64,000 nt of DNA from Gemmatimonadota bacterium (GTDB lineage Bacteria > Gemmatimonadota > Gemmatimonadetes > Longimicrobiales > Gaopeijiaceae): positions 90,652 through 154,651 of the forward strand of contig DUBS01000004.1 in assembly GCA_012960225.1 (NCBI GenBank), written 5' to 3'. The translations under genes were made by a program, and so were the position numbers. The number at the start of each line of letters is the position of its first letter. Within the stretch, counting starts at the first letter, position 1. Positions 54,059-62,173 of this stretch are shown here, piece by piece. A model generated the notes under the pieces. That model was not told the origin of the DNA. It did not search any database and was given only the letters and a program-made list of their open reading frames with translations.

Positions 54059-56171
54059 CAGCTACTCCTTCGAGCGATCCCAATTTCACCTGTATCAACC
54101 GGGGTCGGATCTCTTCCATCTCGTGGCGACATACTCCCGTCTGTTCGATAAGCTGCACTTCGCAAACATTGCAGCGCACACATTCCTTAAAATCGATTTC
54201 CGGTCCCTCAATCGCTCCGGTTGGGCATTTCTGCTGACATACCAGGCAGTGATCGCACTGCTCGACACGCCGAATTCGTTTCGGTGAAACCACCGAAGCA
54301 ATCGCCAACGCAGCTCCGAGGGGGCAGGCATAACGACAGTAGAAGCGTGGCACGATTGCTGAAGCCAAAATGAAAGCACCGGCAATTACCCATAACAGGA
54401 TGTTCGGGCTCCTAAAGAAGACTGTGCCAAAAGGCTCAAAATACTCGTAGAAGCTCACGTGACTCCCAGCTAGCGCAGGAATCACAATGATCGCAAGAAC
54501 TAGGTATTTCGCCCAAAGCCCAATCCGGTGAGCACGTGTTGAGGGTGTCCTTTTCCAGCTTTCGGGGATAATGCGATCCAGAAAGTCCTGGAGTGCGCCA
54601 AACGGGCACAGGAAACCACAGAACACTCTGCCCCAAATGAGCGTGGTGACCACAGTGAAGACGACCATGAGCAAGAGAGGTAGGTCATCCAAGAAGACGG
54701 AAGGACCAACCCAGATCGCGCTCGTAATATGAGAAATCGAAAGGAACCCACCATCCACAAATCCAAGGACCAACAAAGTCACACCGAGCGAAACCCAGCG
54801 CAGTGAAGTCACCTTCAAGAAAAATGCAGCCGTCGCGAATGCGAGTACGAGCAAAATCCACGCAACACGAGTCCAAGAGGTGTTCGCGAGCATTCGCTCA
54901 AGGAGCGTTTCCTCTTGTATTAATGTGAAATCGAATCCTTCACCTTGGGGCATCTCGTCCGAGCCTGCGATAGCTGAGGAATCCGATGGTCCTCCCAGCT
55001 CAGCCTCTGCGGTGTCGATTGGAGCGACTCCCTCGACAGTTGTTGAGGGTGGAGCAGTATTCGCCAGTGCTTCTGCTGCTGCCCTCTCTTCCGCTGCCGC
55101 ACGCTCAGCGGCCGCTTCCGCCTCTGCCGCGGCGGCGGCTTCCTCAGCCATGATGATCCGCGCTTCCTGGGTCGTGTAATCCAGCGTGTGGAATCCTAGC
55201 CTGGGACCGAGGTCGTAGAGGAACGTGAACGGCCTGGTGATGTCGACTGTGTCTTCGACCATCATGACCCCTGTAATCGTTACCTCACCGTAGGAAACAC
55301 CCCCTGAGGTCAGGCCCAACATCACAATGTTTTCTGGCGAGATGTCGATCGTGTCCCCACCCTGTTCGATCGCCCAACCCTCTCTGACAAAAAGCCGGAG
55401 ACGCGGCCCGTCCACCGTGTAGAGCATGAGATGATCCGCACCTCCACGCCTTTCAACAGAAGCTAGCGCGCGCTGGTACATCTCTTCGCCCAAGAGATAC
55501 TCTCCAACCCGATCGCTCCACATGTGTGCGATAGAGATGCCAGCAGATCCCTCTCCTGGCTCAGTAATCTCAAGCCGCTCGACAACGCCTCGGCGGCGAA
55601 GCTCGAACCAAGACAGTCCTACCACATCTTCTACCGTACCCGTTGGCAGTTCGACCTCGAACGAGTAGGCGTTTGCCACACGGCGGGCCGTGTTACGTAT
55701 ACCACGGGAAAGTGCTCGTACACTGATGGAAACCTGAGAGATTCCATCAACATCTCCACCCACACGAAATGCTTGGCCGACGTACTTCCCTGTGTATTGC
55801 TCCTGGAAGCCCGGCTTCCGAAGAAAATCGCCCATGCTCCGCATGTAAGACTCGCGGTAGCTCGTCACTCTGATACCGGTGAGTATCCCGTCCAGCTTCA
55901 TCCCCACCAATGTCTCGATTGTGCCGCTATACCCGTACTCCTCGGGAGGCAAGTCAGAGGTGAGGAAGACGTACCCGATGAGTTCCTGACCTCGATACGC
56001 CTGCTTTACCAGAGGCTCCCCCGTAGCTGGGGAAAAGAGATCCGCCTCGGGCATTACTTCCCGGAGGAGCGATTCTGACACCCGCTCGATGTTCTGAGCC
56101 TTCAAATCATTCGGTACAGCCAATGACGCAAGAACTGCAATAAGAAATACGAGGCGTCGTGTATGTGTCAT
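54048..56171 (-). CDS. NosR/NirI-like FMN-binding and 4Fe-4S membrane protein
   Basis: A 707-residue fusion: signal peptide, a periplasmic FMN-binding domain (about residues 60-180), a linker, an Ala/Glu coiled coil (about 345-375), several membrane helices from about residue 430, and cytoplasmic iron-sulfur motifs. The Cys blocks are WGRVFCGFLCPFGALQDFLD, FYCRYACPLGAALAIA, CDHCLVCQQKCPTGAIEGP and CVRCNVC. NosR family members pass electrons across the membrane to periplasmic enzymes. The flavinylation motif is degenerate: VDGISQVSISVRA where D-x-x-S-G-A-T is usual, so Ser may be the acceptor. No nitrous oxide reductase gene is in the window. Confidence 0.88.
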   Translation of the reverse strand: MTHTRRLVFLIAVLASLAVPNDLKAQNIERVSESLLREVMPEADLFSPATGEPLVKQAYRGQELIGYVFLTSDLPPEEYGYSGTIETLVGMKLDGILTGIRVTSYRESYMRSMGDFLRKPGFQEQYTGKYVGQAFRVGGDVDGISQVSISVRALSRGIRNTARRVANAYSFEVELPTGTVEDVVGLSWFELRRRGVVERLEITEPGEGSAGISIAHMWSDRVGEYLLGEEMYQRALASVERRGGADHLMLYTVDGPRLRLFVREGWAIEQGGDTIDISPENIVMLGLTSGGVSYGEVTITGVMMVEDTVDITRPFTFLYDLGPRLGFHTLDYTTQEARIIMAEEAAAAAEAEAAAERAAAEERAAAEALANTAPPSTTVEGVAPIDTAEAELGGPSDSSAIAGSDEMPQGEGFDFTLIQEETLLERMLANTSWTRVAWILLVLAFATAAFFLKVTSLRWVSLGVTLLVLGFVDGGFLSISHITSAIWVGPSVFLDDLPLLLMVVFTVVTTLIWGRVFCGFLCPFGALQDFLDRIIPESWKRTPSTRAHRIGLWAKYLVLAIIVIPALAGSHVSFYEYFEPFGTVFFRSPNILLWVIAGAFILASAIVPRFYCRYACPLGAALAIASVVSPKRIRRVEQCDHCLVCQQKCPTGAIEGPEIDFKECVRCNVCEVQLIEQTGVCRHEMEEIRPRLIQVKLGSLEGVADGA

Positions 56172-56219
56172 CGGCAGAGCCTAATAAGGTGCCAGATACG
56201 CAACTTACGATCTGCGGAT

Positions 56220-57536
56220 TCAGCCGACAGAAACTGCTTCATCCAGTTTATCCCCATCACCCGCAGCCATGGCATCACCTCGTGCACCGATGCCGATTGC
56301 AACTATTGCCCAAACACCCATGACAGGAGCTGCGATCAGGGCAATAGTACCGAGTGAAAGCCCAATAAACGTACCAAGCCCAGCGTAGATCCAACCACTG
56401 ACCAAATCACCGCCCCGGTACACTGCTGCATCAATAAAGGCTTTGGATTTGTACTTTTCCTCACGTGATACCACAGTGAACAACACTTCCCGAGCTGGTT
56501 TCGTAATACCGTAACGGCCCGCGCGATAGATCACCTGAACCACCATTAGAGTCACCAGAGTGGGATAGACTCCTAGAGCAACAAAGCCCACAAACATTGC
56601 CACAGGGATTAGTGCTAGGGCCAGCCCCACATTCAGCCAGCGGAGGATCCGCGCGGTCAACCACACCTCAAAGAAAATTGTCAGGATGTTGACGGTCAGA
56701 TCAATTTTCGCCAGAAAGGCTCTGCGTTCACCTCGATCAGTCATTACCTCGTACACAATGTCAGACTGTGCGAAGTAAAGAACGGTAGACGCGAATGTCA
56801 TTAACGCGATAAAGGCGGCGATCCCCGTGAGATACCGCGAAGCGAAGACTGCTTTCATCCCCGACCATGCTCCACCAGAAAGCGGCCGACCTGACTCACC
56901 TACAGCCTCAACTCCACCGGTTTCAAAGTTTCGGTGCAACGCCCCGGCAAACCATGAAGCTATCTCAAGAGGCACACACGAAATCAGAAGGAGGGTGAAC
57001 ACTGGCACCTGTTCTGCCAAAAAGACTCCAACCAGCGGCCCAAAAATCCCTCCGAGAGAGACCCCTACAGCGATGAAGGCGAAAAGCCTCTTTCCTTGGT
57101 CGTTGTCAAAACAGTCGGCTACGAGACCCCAGAACACTGTTACCACAAAAAGTGAGAAGATGCTCGCCCACACATAGAAGACTCGATCAATCCACGGGCG
57201 CGCTTCCACTGGGAGGAAAAGGAGGCTCGCCCAAAAACCGATTAGACAAGCAATAAAGAAGCGATTCACGAGAGGTACAAAGACGCCACGCGAATACCTA
57301 GACGCCACCCACGAGTATGCTGGAACTGCTACGATGACCATGACCAAGAACACGGCAGTCCACAGGTACTGGAGGTTGCCTCGGTCTTCGGCCGCGATCT
57401 CATCTCGCACGGCCCTCAGGATGTACCACGCGAACATGATGAAGAAGCCGTAGGCCGCAGCCCACAGCATTCCCTTGAACTCTTCGTCATCCCTGAAGTC
57501 AACGACGTAGCCGATCAGCCCTTTTAGCACGCGCAC
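56220..57536 (-). CDS. MFS-type transporter resembling Npt/AAA nucleotide exchangers
   Basis: About 438 residues with twelve membrane segments. MLWAAAYGFFIMFAWYILRA and VRDEIAAEDRGNLQYLWTAV in the first helices, and FWGLVADCFDNDQGKRLFAF, resemble the bacterial branch related to ATP/ADP translocase-like proteins. Whether it moves nucleotides is unproven. The GGAGGT ribosome-binding site overlaps an in-frame TTG (57548), so GTG at 57536 or 57530 is the better start. It is upstream of the NosR-like gene with a 48-bp gap. Confidence 0.8.
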   Translation of the reverse strand: MRVLKGLIGYVVDFRDDEEFKGMLWAAAYGFFIMFAWYILRAVRDEIAAEDRGNLQYLWTAVFLVMVIVAVPAYSWVASRYSRGVFVPLVNRFFIACLIGFWASLLFLPVEARPWIDRVFYVWASIFSLFVVTVFWGLVADCFDNDQGKRLFAFIAVGVSLGGIFGPLVGVFLAEQVPVFTLLLISCVPLEIASWFAGALHRNFETGGVEAVGESGRPLSGGAWSGMKAVFASRYLTGIAAFIALMTFASTVLYFAQSDIVYEVMTDRGERRAFLAKIDLTVNILTIFFEVWLTARILRWLNVGLALALIPVAMFVGFVALGVYPTLVTLMVVQVIYRAGRYGITKPAREVLFTVVSREEKYKSKAFIDAAVYRGGDLVSGWIYAGLGTFIGLSLGTIALIAAPVMGVWAIVAIGIGARGDAMAAGDGDKLDEAVSVG

Positions 57537-57808
57537 GCGGACCTCCAAGCAGTTAGCAGGCCATAAATCTCGATGGCTAAGCCTCGGTTAGCCCCCTGTT
57601 CGAAACAGCATCGGCTATGGGCTCAAGCGCTGCATCATAGGGTTACTGTAGCCGCCTCACCAGAAGTTGCGAGAGCGGTAGGCATGATTCAGGACGCCAG
57701 CCCGGTGCAAGGATGAGCGGAACTACCTACACTGTCTACTTCAAAATAAAGTAGTCGCCGTATTCCTGTGATGACGCTAAATCGGATAAGGCAAGGAGCC
57801 ACAGCACC

Positions 57809-58756
57809 ATGAATCAAGATTGCCACGTTGTCCCTGAAAGATCACTGACAAGATCCTCAGGTCTCATGCTGACCCTAGCCTTAGTTTTGTTGCCCAGCTC
57901 CTTTCTAGCCGGCACCCTCGAGGTCGGCGCCCAGGAACCTGCTCAACCCACATCTGGTCAACAGGTAGTCCTTGTAACAGGCTCTACATCCGGCCTGGGC
58001 CGTGAGGTTGCACTTCGGCTTGGAGCGATGGGATGGCACGTCATTGTGCACGGACGTAGTCAAGAACGCGGGATGCAGGTCGTGGACGAAATCAACAGTC
58101 AGGGTCCGGGCAATGCACGATTTTACAGAGCTGACCTGGCTTCTTTTGATCAAACGAGAGCATTCGGTGAATCGCTCCTGAGGGATTACGAGCGTATGGA
58201 CGTTCTGGTGAACAATGCGGGCTTCGGTTCAGCACCCAATGAGCGCTTGGTGTCAGAAGACGGACACGAATTCCGATTCCAAGTGAACTACCTGTCCACT
58301 TTCTTGCTCACCCACATGCTCATGCCTCGTCTACGCTCGAGTTCGCCTTCCCGCATCGTAAATGTCTCTTCGTTAGCTCAAAACCCTATCGATTTCGATG
58401 ATGTAATGATTGAAAACAACTTCAGCGGCGGGAGAGCTTACGGCCAAAGCAAGCTCGCCCAGATCATGTTCACCTTTGACCTGGACGGGGAATTAGATGG
58501 AACCGGTATCATGGTGAACTCCCTTCATCCAGCGACATATATGCCCACCGGTATGGTGCTGAGAGCGGGCGCTCAACCTCGTGCGACGATCGACGAAGGT
58601 GCGGATGCGGTGATGCAGCTGGTGGTATCTGATGAAATTGAGGGCGGTCAATTTTTCCGGGGGCTAGTACCGGCACGAGCAAATGCCCAGGCCTACGATA
58701 TGCAGGCCCGAGCTAATCTCAAGGCACTAAGTCAGGAGTTAACCGGAGTCCGCTGA
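57809..58756 (+). CDS. short-chain dehydrogenase/reductase with N-terminal export signal
   Basis: A 315-residue classical SDR. VVLVTGSTSGLGREVALRLG is the cofactor site, DVLVNNAGFG the NNAG motif, IVNVSSLAQ the catalytic Ser, and AYGQSKLAQIMF the YxxxK. It resembles WW-domain oxidoreductase/retinol dehydrogenase-like SDRs. Before the Rossmann fold comes a 45-residue segment with a strong hydrophobic stretch (GLMLTLALVLLPSSFLAGTL, then EVGAQE), which looks like a cleavable signal. Export of an NAD(P)-dependent enzyme is unusual; a membrane anchor facing the cytoplasm is the alternative. Confidence 0.88.
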   Translation: MNQDCHVVPERSLTRSSGLMLTLALVLLPSSFLAGTLEVGAQEPAQPTSGQQVVLVTGSTSGLGREVALRLGAMGWHVIVHGRSQERGMQVVDEINSQGPGNARFYRADLASFDQTRAFGESLLRDYERMDVLVNNAGFGSAPNERLVSEDGHEFRFQVNYLSTFLLTHMLMPRLRSSSPSRIVNVSSLAQNPIDFDDVMIENNFSGGRAYGQSKLAQIMFTFDLDGELDGTGIMVNSLHPATYMPTGMVLRAGAQPRATIDEGADAVMQLVVSDEIEGGQFFRGLVPARANAQAYDMQARANLKALSQELTGVR

Positions 58757-58816
58757 GATTTGGCCTAGGGGGTTCCGACTAGCCTCTCCCTAACGCTTGT
58801 CAGGTAATAAGCTCCC

Positions 58817-59950
58817 CTACTGGCGGGCATGCCACGCTGCTAACACCTCGGCTTCCCGTTCAGCGGAGATGCCCGACCTCAGATCTGCCTGACGTTCTGG
58901 AGGGCGGGAGAAGTGATAGTCCAAAGTCTCCTGAGCGGTAACCGCTAGCGGCCGGAATGTCAGACCAACCTCGACCTCTGGTGTGAGATCAAAGCGAGCG
59001 AAACCTTCAGATCCTGGGGTAGGTGGTCTCCATACTGGCATGTGTGAATACGGGCGAATCCCTATTTGGGTAAGGAATTCGAGGTTGACCCAGGTGAATG
59101 TCGTCTCGGCAGTAGTGATCGCTCGGATCCCATAGAGCAATTCAGCCATCGGCCTAGGTGTCCTCGGCCCAACACCATTAAATACTCCAGCCGTGCCATC
59201 TTCTGCCATGCGGATCATCCATTCTGTAAAGTCTCGCACGTCGATGATCTGCACCGGATCAGTAGGTTCACCAGGAGCAAGAACTTCACCACCACGGTTG
59301 ATCCGTACAGGCCAGTATGTGAAGCGGTCGGTGTCGTCACCTGGGCCGATAATGAGTCCAGGACGAACAATATTGGTGCGGCCTACGAAGATTCGTTGCG
59401 CTTCGCGCTCTGAGAGTGCTTTCGCGAGCCCATAGGGCAAAGATTCAGCATCCCTGCTAACACCAGCACTCTCGTAGGTGTACGTCGGCGCATCAGCCGT
59501 CATCGGCACGATGCTCGTATCCGAATAGGCCGAGCGTGACGAAACATAAAAATACAGGCCCACCGAATCCTTCAGAAAATCAGCTGCCAGGCGTACCCAC
59601 TCCGGGTTAGATCGGGAGTTATCGATGACAACGTCCCATGACCGGCCTGCTAGCGCATCGAGTTGTCCATTTCGATCCCCGACAAGCCGCTCGACACCAG
59701 GAAAGAGGTGAGTGTTCGTTCGACCACGGTTGAAAAGTGTGACAGTGTGCCCACGATCTAACGCATATCGCACCTGATGAGGACCAATGAAGCCAGTACC
59801 CCCAAGTATGAGAATGCGGATAGCTCTTCGCGCAGGCGACTCAGGCTTGCGGAAAGAACCTGCAACTAGGGATTCCGGGCTGATCCCGAGGCCCAAGCTG
59901 CCAGTAGCTGCAGCTGTTAGTCTCAGGAAGTCTCTTCGATCAGTCGGCAT
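58817..59950 (-). CDS. Tat-exported NAD-dependent epimerase/dehydratase-like protein
   Basis: A 377-residue extended-SDR fold. The Rossmann site is ILILGGTGFIGPHQVRYALD, with the sugar-nucleotide epimerase-like DRGHTVTLFNRGRTN and a later YFYVSSRSAYSD. The usual YxxxK is represented by LPYGLAKALSEREAQ. The N-terminus, MPTDRRDFLRLTAAATGSLG, is a textbook twin-arginine signal. Tat export would allow a folded, cofactor-loaded enzyme to cross the membrane, as in glucose-fructose oxidoreductases. The substrate is unknown. Confidence 0.87.
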   Translation of the reverse strand: MPTDRRDFLRLTAAATGSLGLGISPESLVAGSFRKPESPARRAIRILILGGTGFIGPHQVRYALDRGHTVTLFNRGRTNTHLFPGVERLVGDRNGQLDALAGRSWDVVIDNSRSNPEWVRLAADFLKDSVGLYFYVSSRSAYSDTSIVPMTADAPTYTYESAGVSRDAESLPYGLAKALSEREAQRIFVGRTNIVRPGLIIGPGDDTDRFTYWPVRINRGGEVLAPGEPTDPVQIIDVRDFTEWMIRMAEDGTAGVFNGVGPRTPRPMAELLYGIRAITTAETTFTWVNLEFLTQIGIRPYSHMPVWRPPTPGSEGFARFDLTPEVEVGLTFRPLAVTAQETLDYHFSRPPERQADLRSGISAEREAEVLAAWHARQ

Positions 59951-60072
59951 CTACGTTCTCCAGTTCTCATGCAGCGATCTCTGCTTATTGTTGTTACAAC
60001 CTGCATCGAGCAGGGCCATCTCTACAAGCGCATATTCAGCAAAGAGGAGCTTGGCAGGCTGTGTGTCCGCTG

Positions 60073-61284
60073 CTAATTGATCAGGTCGAGTCTCAGGAGA
60101 GCCTTTGAATCAGAGAGTTCCAGCTCAGTCCCATAGGATGCTGACAGATCATCTAGGCGCCGCAGGATAGAGATCGCTTGTGTGCCTATAGCAAGCTGTG
60201 CGAGGCCGCGACGTGACAGGAAGTCAAGGTCGTCAAAGTCCGCGCGGTAAGTTTCCCCCTCATCTAGGTCCAGGGGAGTGAATTCAAGTTGTATAACGCG
60301 ACCCTTGCGAATGATAACTTCAACAATCAAGCCATCCCAAGGACGGTATTCATCGTAACCACCTACTTCAGGATTCAGGCCCTGGTATGCGAGGCCACCA
60401 AGTTGGCGTATCAACGGCTTCCCGTCATAGATCTCAACGCCATCGAAGGCCCGGGAGCCATGACCTAAGTACATCGATGCACCAGCATCGAGAATTGCAT
60501 GGGCGAAGTCGCTTTGCCACTTGGCCACGTCATCCACCCAGATATGTCCGTCGCTGGTCGAGTCCCCTGGAGCCACCTCATTGAATTCCTCAAGGTCGAT
60601 TTGGAAGTGCTGATAGTAGAGCACAAAATCTGCATTGGCGGCGGCATCACGGACCACGGCAATATTCCTGTCCCAGTCATCTTGTTGGCCCGTCCATACT
60701 CCGTTCACGGCGTGTTTAATGGCACTTCGTTCGTCGTGGCTCGTTGTGGCAGCCACCAAGGCAATCGTGAAGTCGCCGACTGTTAGGTAGCCTGGACTAG
60801 TCGCCTCAGTGATATCAGGACCAGTTCCGGCATACACGACACCGTTTACCTCCGCTGCCGCACGGGTTGCTTCCACACCACAGTCTCCGAGATCCCACGC
60901 ATGATTATTAGACAACGACATGAGATTGAACCCTAGATCTGCGAGGAAAGTCATCACCTCAGGTAGCACGGCGTGGGGTCCTCCGGAGTTTCCGGGTCGA
61001 TTTTCAGCTTGCAGCCGAGGGGTCCCGAACGACACCTCGTAATTTTCGGATACACCGCATCGATCACTCTCCGAAAGCACTGCCATCTCGAAATTTGTGA
61101 ATGCGATGTCCGCACGCTCGAGGATCGGGCGAAGAGTTCCATACGGGTTCTCCCAACGAATCCGCGGATCCTTCTTGATCAGTGCTTGGCCAGCGAGAAC
61201 CAGCCTTACTTCAGATTCCGTCTGGGAGTTCGAGCAGGCGGTGGAGACTGTAGCAATCGCGATAATGAGAATCCGATAGGACAT
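60073..61284 (-). CDS. CapA-family lipoprotein (PGA_cap metallophosphatase fold)
   Basis: A 403-residue protein with lipobox VSTAC near residue 18. The CapA/PGA_cap fold is recognised from VRLVLAGQALI, ILERADIAFTNFEMAV, LGFNLMSLSNNHAWDLGDCG, ADFVLYYQHFQI and GASMYLGHGSRAFDGVEIYD. Its Asp/His/Asn residues match the calcineurin-like metal site (NNHAWD, YYQHF, GHGSR). Family members help make or release poly-gamma-glutamate, but many act on unknown substrates. It is followed upstream by the DUF4249 and TonB receptor genes on the same strand. Confidence 0.85.
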   Translation of the reverse strand: MSYRILIIAIATVSTACSNSQTESEVRLVLAGQALIKKDPRIRWENPYGTLRPILERADIAFTNFEMAVLSESDRCGVSENYEVSFGTPRLQAENRPGNSGGPHAVLPEVMTFLADLGFNLMSLSNNHAWDLGDCGVEATRAAAEVNGVVYAGTGPDITEATSPGYLTVGDFTIALVAATTSHDERSAIKHAVNGVWTGQQDDWDRNIAVVRDAAANADFVLYYQHFQIDLEEFNEVAPGDSTSDGHIWVDDVAKWQSDFAHAILDAGASMYLGHGSRAFDGVEIYDGKPLIRQLGGLAYQGLNPEVGGYDEYRPWDGLIVEVIIRKGRVIQLEFTPLDLDEGETYRADFDDLDFLSRRGLAQLAIGTQAISILRRLDDLSASYGTELELSDSKALLRLDLIN

Positions 61285-61343
61285 GCGCGAACGAACTCCT
61301 TAACCAAGTAAGAACTAAACAACAAACACCTACTACTCGAGAT

Positions 61344-62162
61344 TTAGCGGACTTCGAAAAACGAGCTGTCAGCGCTGAAAGCCGAAAAAATTCCGAGCGC
61401 GCCGTGGACGTTTGATGGTGGCTCATTGAGGTCACGTGAATCCTGTTGGAGCCCCCTATATAGGTCCACGTACTCTTCGTTCACTCGATATAGCTTTAAA
61501 CGGTGCTGGCCATAATGGGTCAGCATCACCGCTCTTACCACCGAGCTGTCGGCTGCGGTGGGTTGCTGGATAAGCCTTGCTGCGAAGCGTGAGAAGATCG
61601 CTGTAGTCGGTAGGATCTGTGGTGCCTCTTCTATATTGTCTATGACGACGAAATGAAGTTGGTCGCCTGTATTCGTCCAATTAGCTGTGATTCTCCGATT
61701 CAGAAGACTCCCGGGACCTTGGCCACGCTGTGGGGGGAAAGTCGGAGCAATCAAGCTGTCAGCAGACAAGCCCAGTCCGACAGGAGCCACAGGCACAACA
61801 GTTTCCGCTCTAGCGGTTCGGCCATTCACTGTGGCTTCCAGGCGGAACACGTCCCCAATCTGGATATCGAGGTCGTCACCTGGATAATAGTACCTGCCAG
61901 GCTCGCCCGACGTAGGCTGGAGATCAAAGCGTTCGGTGCCCCTGAATATCGTGATCTCTGCATTGGAAATCACCGGCGCTACCTCAGTTGAATCGGCATC
62001 AATTGGCAGCACACCACTTACTGTCACCCACTCGACCGGCTCATCCGCAAAAATAAATGCTTGAATGACAAATGTGTCCGGATCGGGGGCTACAAACGCC
62101 AAGTCTCCCTCACAGGCCAAGGACCCCAGCACACAAACAATTACGGTGAACCAATTGCGCAT
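61344..62162 (-). CDS. DUF4249-like lipoprotein
   Basis: About 272 residues from the ATG at 62162 (an ATG at 62177 overlaps the receptor stop as ATGA; the inner start has AGGGGA six bases upstream). Lipobox: CVLGSLAC. The mature part has the beta-rich pattern of DUF4249 lipoproteins: AEITIFRGTERFDLQ, GRYYYPGDDLDIQIGDVFRL and RTARAETVVPVAP. These occur next to TonB-dependent receptors, as here, and may be accessory outer-membrane components for substrate capture. Confidence 0.85.
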   Translation of the reverse strand: MRNWFTVIVCVLGSLACEGDLAFVAPDPDTFVIQAFIFADEPVEWVTVSGVLPIDADSTEVAPVISNAEITIFRGTERFDLQPTSGEPGRYYYPGDDLDIQIGDVFRLEATVNGRTARAETVVPVAPVGLGLSADSLIAPTFPPQRGQGPGSLLNRRITANWTNTGDQLHFVVIDNIEEAPQILPTTAIFSRFAARLIQQPTAADSSVVRAVMLTHYGQHRLKLYRVNEEYVDLYRGLQQDSRDLNEPPSNVHGALGIFSAFSADSSFFEVR

Positions 62163-62173
62163 CACTTTTCCCC

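Noticed and set aside
54880-55179. Ser/Ala-rich plus-strand frame
   Set aside because: It is the complement of the Ala/Glu coiled coil of the NosR-like protein; low complexity produces the shadow frame.
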